Source: Gemmatimonadota bacterium
GTDB lineage: Bacteria > Gemmatimonadota > Gemmatimonadetes > Gemmatimonadales > GWC2-71-9
Reading direction: 5' to 3'
NCBI GenBank assembly: GCA_003221075.1
Contig: QHUF01000211.1
Location: 1-12,468 of the forward strand
Length of the DNA stretch: 12,468 nucleotides
Part shown: piece after piece, positions 1 through 6,270 of the stretch
Layout of the letters: each line of letters opens with the position of its first letter
Position numbering within the stretch: the first letter of the stretch is position 1
Position numbers and translations under genes: made by a program
The notes under the pieces: generated by a model
What the model was told of the DNA's origin: nothing
Seen by the model: only the letters and a program-made list of their open reading frames with translations
Database searches by the model: none

Positions 1-93
1 AACAACCGTGCCGAGGGGAACGCGCCGGGGACGATACGGGCGGTGGCGCGGCAGTGGGCGGAGTCGGAGGGGCTGGCGCGACCGCGAGACTGA
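1..93 (+). CDS. C-terminal fragment of a gene entering from the left, possibly DUF72 family
   Basis: Frame 1 is open from the left edge to a TGA at 91-93 and gives 30 residues. They begin with NNRAEGNAPGTIR and end in a polar tail with EGLARPRD. The Asn-Asn...Gly-x-x-Pro pattern resembles the last conserved strand of DUF72 proteins, which usually end with a motif like NNHxxGxAP followed by a short helix. Only the tail is present, so neither the start nor any catalytic feature can be judged. The stop lies 36 bp before the lipoprotein gene on the same strand. The family assignment rests on one short motif and is tentative. That this is a real coding end is more likely than not. Confidence 0.45.
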   Translation, partial: NNRAEGNAPGTIRAVARQWAESEGLARPRD

Positions 94-120
94 GGATAGA
101 AATAAAGCCATAGACGTTCT

Positions 121-126
121 GAGGGA
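121..126 (+). promoter_or_regulatory. Shine-Dalgarno site of the lipoprotein gene
   Basis: GAGGGA lies 3 bases before the ATG at 130 and is the clearest ribosome binding site in the window. It supports 130 as the start. The 36-bp gap before the gene (94-129) contains a short AT-rich patch around 94-117 that may hold a promoter, but no convincing -35/-10 pair is visible there. Confidence 0.6.
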
Positions 127-129
127 CCC

Positions 130-804
130 ATGCACTCCGCACGGTTTCATTCAGTCCTGGTTGTTTCTCTCGCTGTCATCTCCGCCTGTAGCGAAGACGT
201 CAGTACGCCGTTAGCCGCCGCGTGGCTCGAATGGTCGGACTCGGTGAGCGCCGGCGTGCCGTTCGGCGTGCGTGTGTCGGGGCTGTTCAGTGAGAATCCA
301 GCCTCACTCCGGATTCGTGTCACGGTTGCTCGCGATACCGTCGCGATCCAGCCGTATTCTGTGGAGCCGCCCTGCCGTCACAATTGCCCAGACGTCTTGC
401 GCGGATTCGACACGCTGGTGTGGGTGCCAGCGATCGCTGGGACCGCGCCGCGGACTGTGGTGATCCGCGCCACGAGTCCATTGGATCCGCTCGAAACGCC
501 TTGGCCGCTGCGTACGTTCGGGACGATCACGGTTGCGGTTGACACGCCGGTGGCGCCGCAGATGCGCTCGGTCGGCATGGCGTCCGGCTCCGGCGACACG
601 GCTGGGTGCTATCTGGTGAGGCCTCTATCGGCAGCCCCCGTGTATGTCTCCGCTGATCAGCCTCCCGCCTGGGCGCCGGGATTCGTCGGGTTCGCGTATG
701 GACGTACCGATCCGGTGCTTCGCTCGGTCTGCCGCGATGACGCGTATGTGATCCAGGTGGACAGTATCCTGCGCGTCGCCACTCCAAGACCATCGCAGAA
801 CTAG
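130..804 (+). CDS. hypothetical lipoprotein
   Basis: This is a 224-residue protein with a lipoprotein signal peptide: a short basic start (HSARFH), a hydrophobic stretch at about residues 8-17 and a lipobox VISAC ending at Cys20. It is therefore expected to be cut by signal peptidase II, lipidated and held on the periplasmic side of a membrane. The mature part is rich in Val, Pro and Thr and reads as beta-strand segments. Four further cysteines (two in CRHNC near 82-86, one in GCYL, one in VCRDD) could form disulfides. I do not recognise a family. The start is supported by a strong GAGGGA site. The gene ends in TAG at 802-804, which shares the CTAG palindrome with the stop of the convergent radical SAM gene. 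Confidence 0.8.
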   Translation: MHSARFHSVLVVSLAVISACSEDVSTPLAAAWLEWSDSVSAGVPFGVRVSGLFSENPASLRIRVTVARDTVAIQPYSVEPPCRHNCPDVLRGFDTLVWVPAIAGTAPRTVVIRATSPLDPLETPWPLRTFGTITVAVDTPVAPQMRSVGMASGSGDTAGCYLVRPLSAAPVYVSADQPPAWAPGFVGFAYGRTDPVLRSVCRDDAYVIQVDSILRVATPRPSQN

Positions 805-1910
805 GGAAGGCTTCCTCGCAGCTCGAGCTCCCCTTGCACCGGCATCTTCGCGGGCCGGTAGCGATCGAACATCGCGCTCTGATTCTTGAACCCGTGTTTC
901 TTGCGCAGCTTCTCGATGCGCCGCGACAGCGCCTTCGCGTAGTCGCGCGGTGCGTACCCGTGTCCCGCATACGCTCGGCTGTACTTCGGCACCAGGTCAG
1001 GAAAGTGTTCTCCCAGGACAGGCAGGAAGCGATCGCGGATAGCGGGATACAGCCGCAGTGGCCCGGCATGAAGGAACCGTGCCCCGGCGCGCTGCGCCGC
1101 GGCGAACAGGACGTCGAGCTGCGCGACGTCGTCGGTGATTCCGGGCAGGACCGGAGCGATGATCAACCCGGCGTTCACGCCCGCATCCACGAGCTTCCCC
1201 AAGGCGCGCAGGCGCGCGGCGGGAACGGGGGAGCGCGCCTCGAGCTTGCGCGCCAGCGCGGCGTCGTGCGTGATCAGCGAGATATGGATCTGGAGCTCGT
1301 TGCGTTCCTGCAATCGCAGGAGCAAGTCGCAGTCACGTGCGATGAGCGGACTCTTGGTGATGATGCCGAACGACAGTCCTTCGCAACGCGTCAGCCGTTG
1401 CAGCACCGCTCGCGTCACGCGGAACCGGCGCTCGGCAGGTTGATAAGGATCGGTCGCCGTACCGATGACGATGCATTCGCCGAGTGGGACGCGTTTCAGG
1501 TCGGCCTCGAGCGCGCCGACCACATGTTCCTTTACGAAGATCCGCTTCTCGAATGCCTCCCACCCGTGCGCCCCCCGGTAGTCCGCAAACTCGGCATCGG
1601 TCAGCTTGCCCGCATCGTGTGCGCGCTCGACGACGTAGCGATGCGTGTAGCGCGCGTAGCAGTAGCTGCAGCCGAATTCACAGCCGACATACGGATTGAG
1701 CGACCAGTAGTCCATGCCGGTCGCGGATGGTGGGTTGAGCACCCGCTTGGGAGTCAGCGCAACGAACCTGGTGCCGCGGAGGCGCTCGTCGAGAACGATG
1801 GGCGGTTGGGCAGATGGGCGGATGGTCGGTATTAATGGGAGCTGATCTATCGGCTTCGGCCGGACCGCCCCGCCGCCCGTCAGCCCATCCGCCCAACTGC
1901 TTTTAGCCAC
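801..1910 (-). CDS. radical SAM protein, Rv2578c / SplB-like family
   Basis: This 369-residue protein has a 4Fe-4S binding CxxxCxxC motif (Cys77, Cys81, Cys84 in VGCEFGCSYCYAR), the hallmark of radical SAM enzymes that cleave S-adenosylmethionine to a deoxyadenosyl radical. Further family blocks are GTATDPYQPAERR (about 152-164), ITKSPLIARD (186-195), EARSPVPAARL (226-236) and APVLPGITDD (254-263). These match the Rv2578c group, which is related to spore photoproduct lyase SplB and whose substrate is unknown. No in-frame ATG or TTG precedes the conserved region, so GTG at 1908-1910 is the best start; it overlaps the zinc-ribbon stop by 8 bases, suggesting coupled translation. Residues about 5-16 and 28-38 are encoded by two 8-bp repeat arrays and look like an added N-terminal extension. 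The stop at 801-803 shares CTAG with the convergent lipoprotein gene. Confidence 0.88.
   Translation of the reverse strand: MAKSSWADGLTGGGAVRPKPIDQLPLIPTIRPSAQPPIVLDERLRGTRFVALTPKRVLNPPSATGMDYWSLNPYVGCEFGCSYCYARYTHRYVVERAHDAGKLTDAEFADYRGAHGWEAFEKRIFVKEHVVGALEADLKRVPLGECIVIGTATDPYQPAERRFRVTRAVLQRLTRCEGLSFGIITKSPLIARDCDLLLRLQERNELQIHISLITHDAALARKLEARSPVPAARLRALGKLVDAGVNAGLIIAPVLPGITDDVAQLDVLFAAAQRAGARFLHAGPLRLYPAIRDRFLPVLGEHFPDLVPKYSRAYAGHGYAPRDYAKALSRRIEKLRKKHGFKNQSAMFDRYRPAKMPVQGELELRGSLP
1798..1829. repeat. tandem array of four 8-bp units, left arm of an inverted pair
   Basis: Four consecutive octamers on the + strand read ATGGGCGG, TTGGGCAG, ATGGGCGG and ATGGTCGG. The array lies inside the radical SAM gene and encodes about residues 28-38 on the minus strand. 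Because 8 is not a multiple of 3, gain or loss of a single unit would shift the frame. The array at 1865-1896 has the same unit in opposite orientation. Confidence 0.75.
1865..1896. repeat. tandem array of four 8-bp units, right arm of an inverted pair
   Basis: On the minus strand, reading from 1896 down, four octamers follow each other: TTGGGCGG, ATGGGCTG, ACGGGCGG and CGGGGCGG. Compared with the 1798-1829 array in inverted orientation, 25 of 32 positions agree by my count. The two arms, separated by a 35-bp loop, could therefore form a long imperfect hairpin in RNA or single-stranded DNA. The array encodes about residues 5-16 of the radical SAM protein and starts a few bases past the zinc-ribbon stop. 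Confidence 0.72.
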
Positions 1911-2028
1911 AACGTGCCCAGCCGCACTGGAGACAGACCACGCAGCCGGATTGGTGTGCGGTTTTGGCGCCGCAGTCAGGACAAGGAGGGGTTTTGGGAG
2001 GGGCTTCCCGGGGTTTTTTCACCGCCAT
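1903..2028 (-). CDS. 41-residue zinc-ribbon protein, similar to the tail of B12-dependent ribonucleotide reductase
   Basis: Reading the minus strand from ATG at 2026-2028 to TAA at 1903-1905 gives 41 residues. After a basic, proline-rich start comes a cysteine-rich half: C16-PD-C19, then C29-VV-C32-LQ-C35, and a final C40. The CPDCGA...GC-xx-C-xx-CGW...CG layout closely resembles the zinc-binding C-terminal tail of class II (NrdJ) ribonucleotide reductases, whose cysteines help re-reduce the active site. Here it stands alone. It could serve a split reductase in trans, act as a small redox or metal-binding protein, or assist the radical SAM enzyme. Its stop overlaps the GTG of the radical SAM gene by 8 bases and a promoter candidate sits just upstream. 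I see the cysteines and the open frame; the function is inferred. It lacks a strong Shine-Dalgarno site. Confidence 0.75.
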   Translation of the reverse strand: MAVKKPREAPPKTPPCPDCGAKTAHQSGCVVCLQCGWARCG

Positions 2029-2036
2029 ACACCCCG

Positions 2037-2064
2037 AATATAACCCGAAGATCGTGCTCAGCAA
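2037..2064 (-). promoter_or_regulatory. promoter candidate for the zinc-ribbon / radical SAM pair
   Basis: On the minus strand TTGCTG (2064-2059) is followed after 16 bases by TATATT (2042-2037), five of six matches to TATAAT. The ATG of the zinc-ribbon gene begins only 8 bases after the -10 box, so transcription would start at or within a base or two of the start codon, giving a leaderless message. The site lies in the 42-bp gap after the APC permease stop, the only non-coding space here. Confidence 0.5.
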
Positions 2065-2070
2065 CTCCGA

Positions 2071-3516
2071 CTACAGAGGCGTGGCGAACCGCCTCCAGAG
2101 GTAGTACACGAGCACGCCGAGCAGCACGAGGGCGAGGCCCAGCATCGCGTACGTGCGAGTGACATCCTGCACGAGCAGGTCGATCGCGATCAAACCGGTA
2201 AGGCCGATGTAGAGCGCAGGCAGAACCGGATACCCCGGCGCCTTGACCGGCCGGGGAATATCAGGCCGGCGCCGGCGCAGCCGGAACAGGCCGACCGCCG
2301 TCACCGCGTAGAACAGCACTGCGGCAAAGATCACGAAGTTGAGCAGCTGGCCGTACGTGCCCGACAGGCACAGCACGCATGTCCAGATCGCTTGCACGAT
2401 CAGGGCGAGCGCGGGCGTGCGGTACGTAGGATGCAAATTGGCGGCGGACTTGAAGAACAGGTTGTCCTGCGCCATCGCGTAGTACACGCGCGCACCCGAG
2501 AGAATGAGCCCGTTGTTGCAGCCAAACGTGGAGATCATGATCGCGACGGCCATGATATAGAGGCCAGGCGTCCCAAGCATCGCCTGCATCGCGGTCGTCC
2601 CAACGGGCGGCTTTCCCTCGACGTTGGTCGCGGCAATCACATCGGCGGGCAGGACGTTCAAGTACGCCACGTTCGCGAGCACGTACAACGCCACCACGAC
2701 CAACACGCCCGTCGCCATCGCAAAGGGCAGATCCTTCTCAGGCTGTTTCATCTCGGCGGACGCGAACCCCACGTTGTTCCACGCGTCCATGGAGAACAGC
2801 GAGCCCACCATCGCTGCCCCGATGACCGGCAGCAGCCCCAAGGTGAGACCGGTGGCGGGCCAGAAATTGGCCCCCAAGTTCGCGGCGATCGCCTCGGCAT
2901 TCCGGCCGATCGTCAGCCCGAGCAGGATCAGGGCGGCGAGCGCCGCGGTCTTGATGATCGTGAGCGAAGTCTGGATGACAGCGGCGGTGCGGACGCCGCG
3001 GACGTTGATCCAGGTCAGGATCGCGACCGACGCGATGGCGAGCAGCCGTTGCCAGGAGAGGCCGACGGCGATGTCGCCAATGGGTTTCGGGAAATGGACC
3101 AGAGTCCCGGCGAACACATCCGCCGAGATGGCCGGGAAGAGTACCGCCGTGAAGCGGGCGAACGCGACGGCGACCGCCGCGATTGTGCCAGTTTGGATGA
3201 CGACGAACAGCGTCCAGCCGTAGAGGTAGCCGAACAGCGGTGAAATGCCCTCGCGCAGATAGACGTAGTTGCCGCCGGCCTTCGGGTACATCGCCGCCAG
3301 CTCCCCGTACGTGACCGCGCCGAGCAAAGTCACCACGCCGGACAGCACCCACACCAGCAGCATGAGGCCGGGCGAGTGTACCTGTCGCAGGATCTCCGCA
3401 GAAACGATGAAGATGCCGGACCCGATCATCGATCCGACGACGAGGGCCGTGGCGTCGAGGCGCGAAATCGCCCGGACGAACTCGACCCGCTGCGGCTGGA
3501 CCGGGGTAGTAGTCAT
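2071..3516 (-). CDS. APC-family amino-acid permease, LAT/SteT-like
   Basis: This 481-residue inner-membrane protein has about 12 hydrophobic segments, the usual size for the APC superfamily. Near the start, VGSMIGSGIF (about 27-36) is the glycine-rich broken helix 1 that contacts the substrate amino group. YGELAAMYPKAGGNYVYLRE (70-89) is the conserved TM2/TM3 stretch. FSMDAWNNVGFASAEMKQPE (241-260) is the conserved TM6 region of L-type transporters and exchangers such as SteT and YfnA. It probably moves amino acids by proton symport or exchange; the substrate cannot be read from sequence. The ATG at 3514-3516 fits the family's N-terminus but has only a weak upstream AGG. The gene is divergent from the DUF47-PiT operon across a 70-bp gap. 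The downstream zinc-ribbon and radical SAM genes lie on the same strand 42 bp away but may have their own promoter. Confidence 0.9.
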   Translation of the reverse strand: MTTTPVQPQRVEFVRAISRLDATALVVGSMIGSGIFIVSAEILRQVHSPGLMLLVWVLSGVVTLLGAVTYGELAAMYPKAGGNYVYLREGISPLFGYLYGWTLFVVIQTGTIAAVAVAFARFTAVLFPAISADVFAGTLVHFPKPIGDIAVGLSWQRLLAIASVAILTWINVRGVRTAAVIQTSLTIIKTAALAALILLGLTIGRNAEAIAANLGANFWPATGLTLGLLPVIGAAMVGSLFSMDAWNNVGFASAEMKQPEKDLPFAMATGVLVVVALYVLANVAYLNVLPADVIAATNVEGKPPVGTTAMQAMLGTPGLYIMAVAIMISTFGCNNGLILSGARVYYAMAQDNLFFKSAANLHPTYRTPALALIVQAIWTCVLCLSGTYGQLLNFVIFAAVLFYAVTAVGLFRLRRRRPDIPRPVKAPGYPVLPALYIGLTGLIAIDLLVQDVTRTYAMLGLALVLLGVLVYYLWRRFATPL

Positions 3517-3532
3517 GAGGCTGATAACCTAG

Positions 3533-3560
3533 TTGTCATTCCAGACGGCCGCTATCTTTG
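3533..3560 (+). promoter_or_regulatory. promoter candidate for DUF47-PiT, TAnnTTTG type
   Basis: TATCTTTG at 3553-3560 is an exact match to TAnnTTTG, the -7 element described for Bacteroidetes promoters. TTG at 3533-3535 lies 17 bases upstream, near the place of the usual -33 TTTG. Read instead as a sigma70 promoter, TTGTCA / TATCTT has a spacer of only 14, which is too short. Start of transcription near 3567 would leave a leader of about 20 bases with a GGAGA site before the GTG at 3587. Confidence 0.4.
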
Positions 3561-3577
3561 CGGTCCACCCGCCCACC

Positions 3578-3582
3578 GGAGA
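3578..3582 (+). promoter_or_regulatory. Shine-Dalgarno site that decides the DUF47 start
   Basis: GGAGA lies 4 bases before GTG at 3587-3589. It favours this GTG over the in-frame TTG at 3533, which has no ribosome site and would add 18 residues absent from the DUF47 family. Confidence 0.55.
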
Positions 3583-3586
3583 TACT

Positions 3587-4201
3587 GTGCGTCTCCTGCC
3601 GCGCGAAGAAGAGTTTTTCGATCTGTTCATCGATGTCGCCAACCGTAACAACGCAGCCGTGGGGATTTTGCGGAAGGTGTTTGAATCGCCCGCCGATCGC
3701 CGCACGCCCCATGTCGAAGCCCTGAAGCGGCTGGAGCACGAAGCCGATCAGGTGACCCACGAGGTGGTGAACCGTCTCGACCGCACCTTCATCACGCCGC
3801 TCGATCGCGAAGACATCCACCAGCTGGCCTCCGACCTCGACGACGTAATGGACGCGATGGACGGCACCGCGCGCCGCGCGCAGATCTTCCGGCTCGGCGC
3901 CGCGCCACAGGGTGTGCTGCGGCTCGTCGACGTGCTGCAGCGGATGATGGGCGTGCTAGCCGAAGCGGTGGGCCGGCTCAAGAAAGGCGACGACGTCATC
4001 AAGTACTGCGTGGAAGCGAAACAGCTCGAGGAAGAAGGCGACTCGATCTACCACGAAGCGCTGGGCCAGCTCTTCGAGAAAGAGCGCGACGCCATCGAGC
4101 TGATCAAGTGGAAAGAGATTTACGACAATCTGGAGGGCACGCTCGACCAGGCCGAAGACGTCGCGAATGTGGTCGAGTCCATTACGATCAAGCACGCCTG
4201 A
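3587..4201 (+). CDS. DUF47 family PhoU-like protein, partner of the PiT phosphate transporter
   Basis: The 204-residue product is all-helical, like PhoU, and matches DUF47 (PhoU_div) in length and motifs. LEHEADQVTHEVVNRL (about 49-64), PLDREDIHQLASDLDDVMDA (71-90), EEEGDSIYHEAL (148-159) and DQAEDVANVVESI (187-199) hold the conserved acidic and histidine residues thought to bind metal. DUF47 proteins are commonly encoded directly before low-affinity PiT phosphate permeases and are believed to regulate them in the cytoplasm. Here the TGA at 4199-4201 overlaps the PiT ATG by one base (TGATG), so the two are translationally coupled. I chose GTG at 3587 because of the upstream GGAGA site and because residues after it match the family start. 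An upstream TTG at 3533 is the alternative. Confidence 0.88.
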   Translation: MRLLPREEEFFDLFIDVANRNNAAVGILRKVFESPADRRTPHVEALKRLEHEADQVTHEVVNRLDRTFITPLDREDIHQLASDLDDVMDAMDGTARRAQIFRLGAAPQGVLRLVDVLQRMMGVLAEAVGRLKKGDDVIKYCVEAKQLEEEGDSIYHEALGQLFEKERDAIELIKWKEIYDNLEGTLDQAEDVANVVESITIKHA

Positions 4202-5565
4202 TGGCGGCCTCCGTCTGGTTCGTCCTGGCGATCCTCCTCGTCGCCCTCACGTTCGACTTCATCAACGGCTTTCACGACGCGGCGAACTCCATCGCTACGG
4301 TCGTGTCCACGCGCGTGCTGTCGCCGAGCGCGGCGGTCGTCTGGGCGGCGTTCTGGAATTTCGTGGCGGCGTTCGTGTTCGGCACCGCGATTGCGAAAAC
4401 CGTCGGCAAAGGCCTCATCGACCTCAACGTCGTCGATTCGACGGTGGTGCTCGGCGGCCTGACCGGGGCGATCGTCTGGGATCTCGTCACGTGGTGGCTC
4501 GGCCTGCCTACCTCCTCGTCGCACGCACTGATCGGAGGGTACGCGGGAGCCGCGGTGGCGAAAGCGGGATTCTCGGCGATCATCGCCAGCGGCTGGACCA
4601 AGACGCTCATCTTCATCGTGGTTGCGCCGGTGATGGGATTCATGCTCGCGCTGCTGCTCACCGTGGCCTTGTCGTGGGCCTTACGCCGATCGTTGCCACG
4701 ACGAGTGGACAAGTCATTCCGAGTGCTGCAGCTCGTCTCGGCGGCACTCTACTCACTCGGCCATGGGACGAACGACGCGCAGAAGACGATGGGGATTATC
4801 GTCGCACTGTTGGTATCGAGCCAGGCGCTGTTCGTGAACTTTCCAATCCAGCTCTTTCACCTCACCGACGCCGAGCACATTCCGCCGTGGGTCATCGTGG
4901 CCGCGGGCGCCGCAATCGGACTGGGGACGATGGCGGGCGGCTGGCGGATCGTGAAGACGATGGGCCAGCGCATCACGAAGCTCACCCCGTTCGGGGGCTT
5001 CTGCGCCGAGACAGCGGGAGCAATCACGCTCTTCGTCTCCTCGCATTACGGCATCCCCGTGAGTACGACGCACACGATCACCGGCGCGATCACGGGCGTC
5101 GGCGCAGTACAGCGCTTCTCTGCCGTGCGCTGGGGCGTGGCGGGACGAATCGTGTGGGCGTGGATCGCGACGATTCCGGCGGCCGCCGGCGTCGGCGGGC
5201 TCAGTTACTTGGTGCTGCGTGCGGTGGTGTCCGGGCATTCCGAAGTGATCGCCGGGGCAAAGCAGCACGCTGTGCTGCGCGCGCAGCTTTTCGACGACGT
5301 CCAGCGCCGGGATCGCGCCGCGGTAGCGCGCCCAGCAAATGGCGCCGGCGTGCGGTGCGTGCCAGCTGAACGTGTCCCCGAACGTCTTGAGCCACGCTTC
5401 CATCACCGGATAGTTGGCGTGCAGGATGCGCCGCGTGCGTTCGATCAGCTTGTCGCGCACGTGGGGATCGAGCGCGACCGAGGCGAGATGATCGGATGCG
5501 CCGGACGGCCCGATCGTGGTGTAGTCGTGGCGCGTCCATGCCTCCAGGCTGAACCCGGGCTGTGA
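4201..5565 (+). CDS. PiT-family inorganic phosphate transporter with an anomalous antisense C-terminal tail
   Basis: Residues 1-343 form a complete PiT permease. The two inverted signature halves are both present: GFHDAANSIAT (23-33) with GLPTSSSHALIGGYAG (101-116), and GHGTNDAQKTMG (187-198) with YGIPVSTTHTITGAITGVG (283-301). About ten or more membrane segments are visible, and the last (about 321-343) is where short PiT proteins normally end. It imports phosphate, probably as a metal-phosphate complex coupled to protons or sodium. The frame then fails to stop and runs 111 further residues, to TGA at 5563-5565. That stretch is the antisense strand of the aminotransferase gene, is rich in Arg, Ala and Val and has no membrane character, so it is probably not native. 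The native stop seems to have been lost near 5230. A gene finder starting at 4108 would be wrong: ATG at 4201 overlaps the DUF47 stop. Confidence 0.87.
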   Translation: MAASVWFVLAILLVALTFDFINGFHDAANSIATVVSTRVLSPSAAVVWAAFWNFVAAFVFGTAIAKTVGKGLIDLNVVDSTVVLGGLTGAIVWDLVTWWLGLPTSSSHALIGGYAGAAVAKAGFSAIIASGWTKTLIFIVVAPVMGFMLALLLTVALSWALRRSLPRRVDKSFRVLQLVSAALYSLGHGTNDAQKTMGIIVALLVSSQALFVNFPIQLFHLTDAEHIPPWVIVAAGAAIGLGTMAGGWRIVKTMGQRITKLTPFGGFCAETAGAITLFVSSHYGIPVSTTHTITGAITGVGAVQRFSAVRWGVAGRIVWAWIATIPAAAGVGGLSYLVLRAVVSGHSEVIAGAKQHAVLRAQLFDDVQRRDRAAVARPANGAGVRCVPAERVPERLEPRFHHRIVGVQDAPRAFDQLVAHVGIERDRGEMIGCAGRPDRGVVVARPCLQAEPGL

Positions 5566-6270
5566 GACGATCCAGCCGATGCGCAGTCCCGGGAGGCCGT
5601 ACGCTTTCGACAGACCGTTGACGACGATCAGTTTGTTGTAGCCCGAGCCCCAGAACGATTCTGTCTTCTTGCCGTCCCGCTCGGCGCCCTGGTACACCTC
5701 ATCCGCCAGGATCCAGGCGCCGACTTCCGCGGCCCGGTCGAGGATCGTCTTGCGCGATGCATCGCTCAGCACGTGGCCGGTCGGGTTATGCGGATTGGTG
5801 ACGACGACAAGCTTGGTCCCCGGCGCGATGGCCGTACGAATCTCCTCGACGTAGGGCTCCCAGCCTTCCTTCTCGTGGAGCTGAAACGGGCGGACCTCCG
5901 CGCCGAAGTTCTGGGTCAGCCCGGCGGTCTGCATGTAATTCGGCATCATCACGGCGACTTTGTCGCCGGGCTCGATCAGGCGCCAGCAGGTGAGGAAGTT
6001 CGCTTCGGAGCTGCCGGTCGTGACGAGGATCTGGTCGGGCGAGGCGCCGGCGTAGAGCGCGGCGATGCGCTCGCGCAGGAGGTCGGTGCCGTTCGACTGG
6101 GCGTAGCCTAGGCGCACGTCAAGAAGAGGGAGCGCCGATGCGCCGGCGAGGCCGAGCAGCTCCTGGATCGAGAGCGGGTGCACGCCGGACTCGGAGAGAT
6201 TGAAGCGCACCCGGTTTTCCCAGGTGCTCTGCCACCGTTCCAGCTCGAAGGGGACGAATTTAGGGCTCAT
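4753..6270 (-). CDS. class I/II PLP-dependent aminotransferase, C-terminus replaced by antisense PiT sequence
   Basis: Residues 1 to about 348 are a good fold-type I aminotransferase: TTGSSEAN (84-91, phosphate-side contacts), NPHNPTG (159-165), ADEVY (189-193, the Asp that contacts the pyridine nitrogen) and SKAYGLPGLRIGW (221-233) with the PLP-binding Lys222. Substrate is not evident. The family match ends at CPGDHFGMPGH (338-348, codon at 5229-5227). The next residues should be like LRIGFG, carrying the arginine that holds the substrate carboxylate, followed by a closing helix of about 30 residues. Instead the frame enters the antisense strand of PiT for about 158 residues to a stop at 4753-4755. 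Arg350 may by chance replace the missing arginine. The ATG at 6270 overlaps the HAD stop by 11 bases and has no ribosome site. The real coding part is 5227-6270. It may be inactive. Confidence 0.8.
   Translation of the reverse strand: MSPKFVPFELERWQSTWENRVRFNLSESGVHPLSIQELLGLAGASALPLLDVRLGYAQSNGTDLLRERIAALYAGASPDQILVTTGSSEANFLTCWRLIEPGDKVAVMMPNYMQTAGLTQNFGAEVRPFQLHEKEGWEPYVEEIRTAIAPGTKLVVVTNPHNPTGHVLSDASRKTILDRAAEVGAWILADEVYQGAERDGKKTESFWGSGYNKLIVVNGLSKAYGLPGLRIGWIVSQPGFSLEAWTRHDYTTIGPSGASDHLASVALDPHVRDKLIERTRRILHANYPVMEAWLKTFGDTFSWHAPHAGAICWARYRGAIPALDVVEKLRAQHSVLLCPGDHFGMPGHHRTQHQVTEPADAGGRRNRRDPRPHDSSRHAPAHGREALYCADARDRAGDRVRRTHGDAVMRGDEERDCSRCLGAEAPERGELRDALAHRLHDPPAARHRPQSDCGARGHDDPRRNVLGVGEVKELDWKVHEQRLARYQQCDDNPHRLLRVVRPMAE
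5221..5238. other. apparent junction between the ends of the PiT and aminotransferase genes
   Basis: Here the recognisable PiT sequence (ending about Val343) and the recognisable aminotransferase sequence (ending about His348) meet tail to tail with no stop codon of either gene between them. Their codons are in mirror register, each + strand codon being the reverse complement of one minus-strand codon. Antisense stops therefore require TTA, CTA or TCA in the sense gene, which are rare in GC-rich genomes, and this explains why both frames stay open for hundreds of bases. A deletion, an insertion border or an assembly join could produce this. Confidence 0.6.

Noticed and set aside
834..1835. 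333-residue open frame on the + strand
   Set aside because: It is the antisense of the radical SAM gene, with an Arg/Gln/Asp-rich composition and no recognisable motif; the opposite strand has clear family motifs.
2392..3243. 283-residue open frame on the + strand
   Set aside because: Antisense of the APC permease; Arg/Gly/Asp-rich without hydrophobic segments or motifs.
3533..3550. Pho box in front of the phosphate operon
   Set aside because: Only one half-site-like TTGTCAT is present; no second copy follows at an 11-base spacing.
3517..3560. Promoter for the APC permease on the minus strand
   Set aside because: The best -10 guess (TAGGTT) matches only three of six and has no suitably placed -35.
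3533..3586. TTG start of DUF47 adding 18 residues
   Set aside because: No ribosome site, not found in family members, and it would cover the promoter-like elements; GTG at 3587 has GGAGA upstream.
4108..4200. 31-residue N-terminal extension of PiT
   Set aside because: It overlaps the conserved end of DUF47; ATG at 4201 is coupled to the DUF47 stop and begins with a membrane helix as in the family.
4167..5369. 400-residue open frame on the + strand
   Set aside because: It is a shifted frame of the PiT gene, extremely rich in Arg, and the PiT frame holds the conserved signatures.
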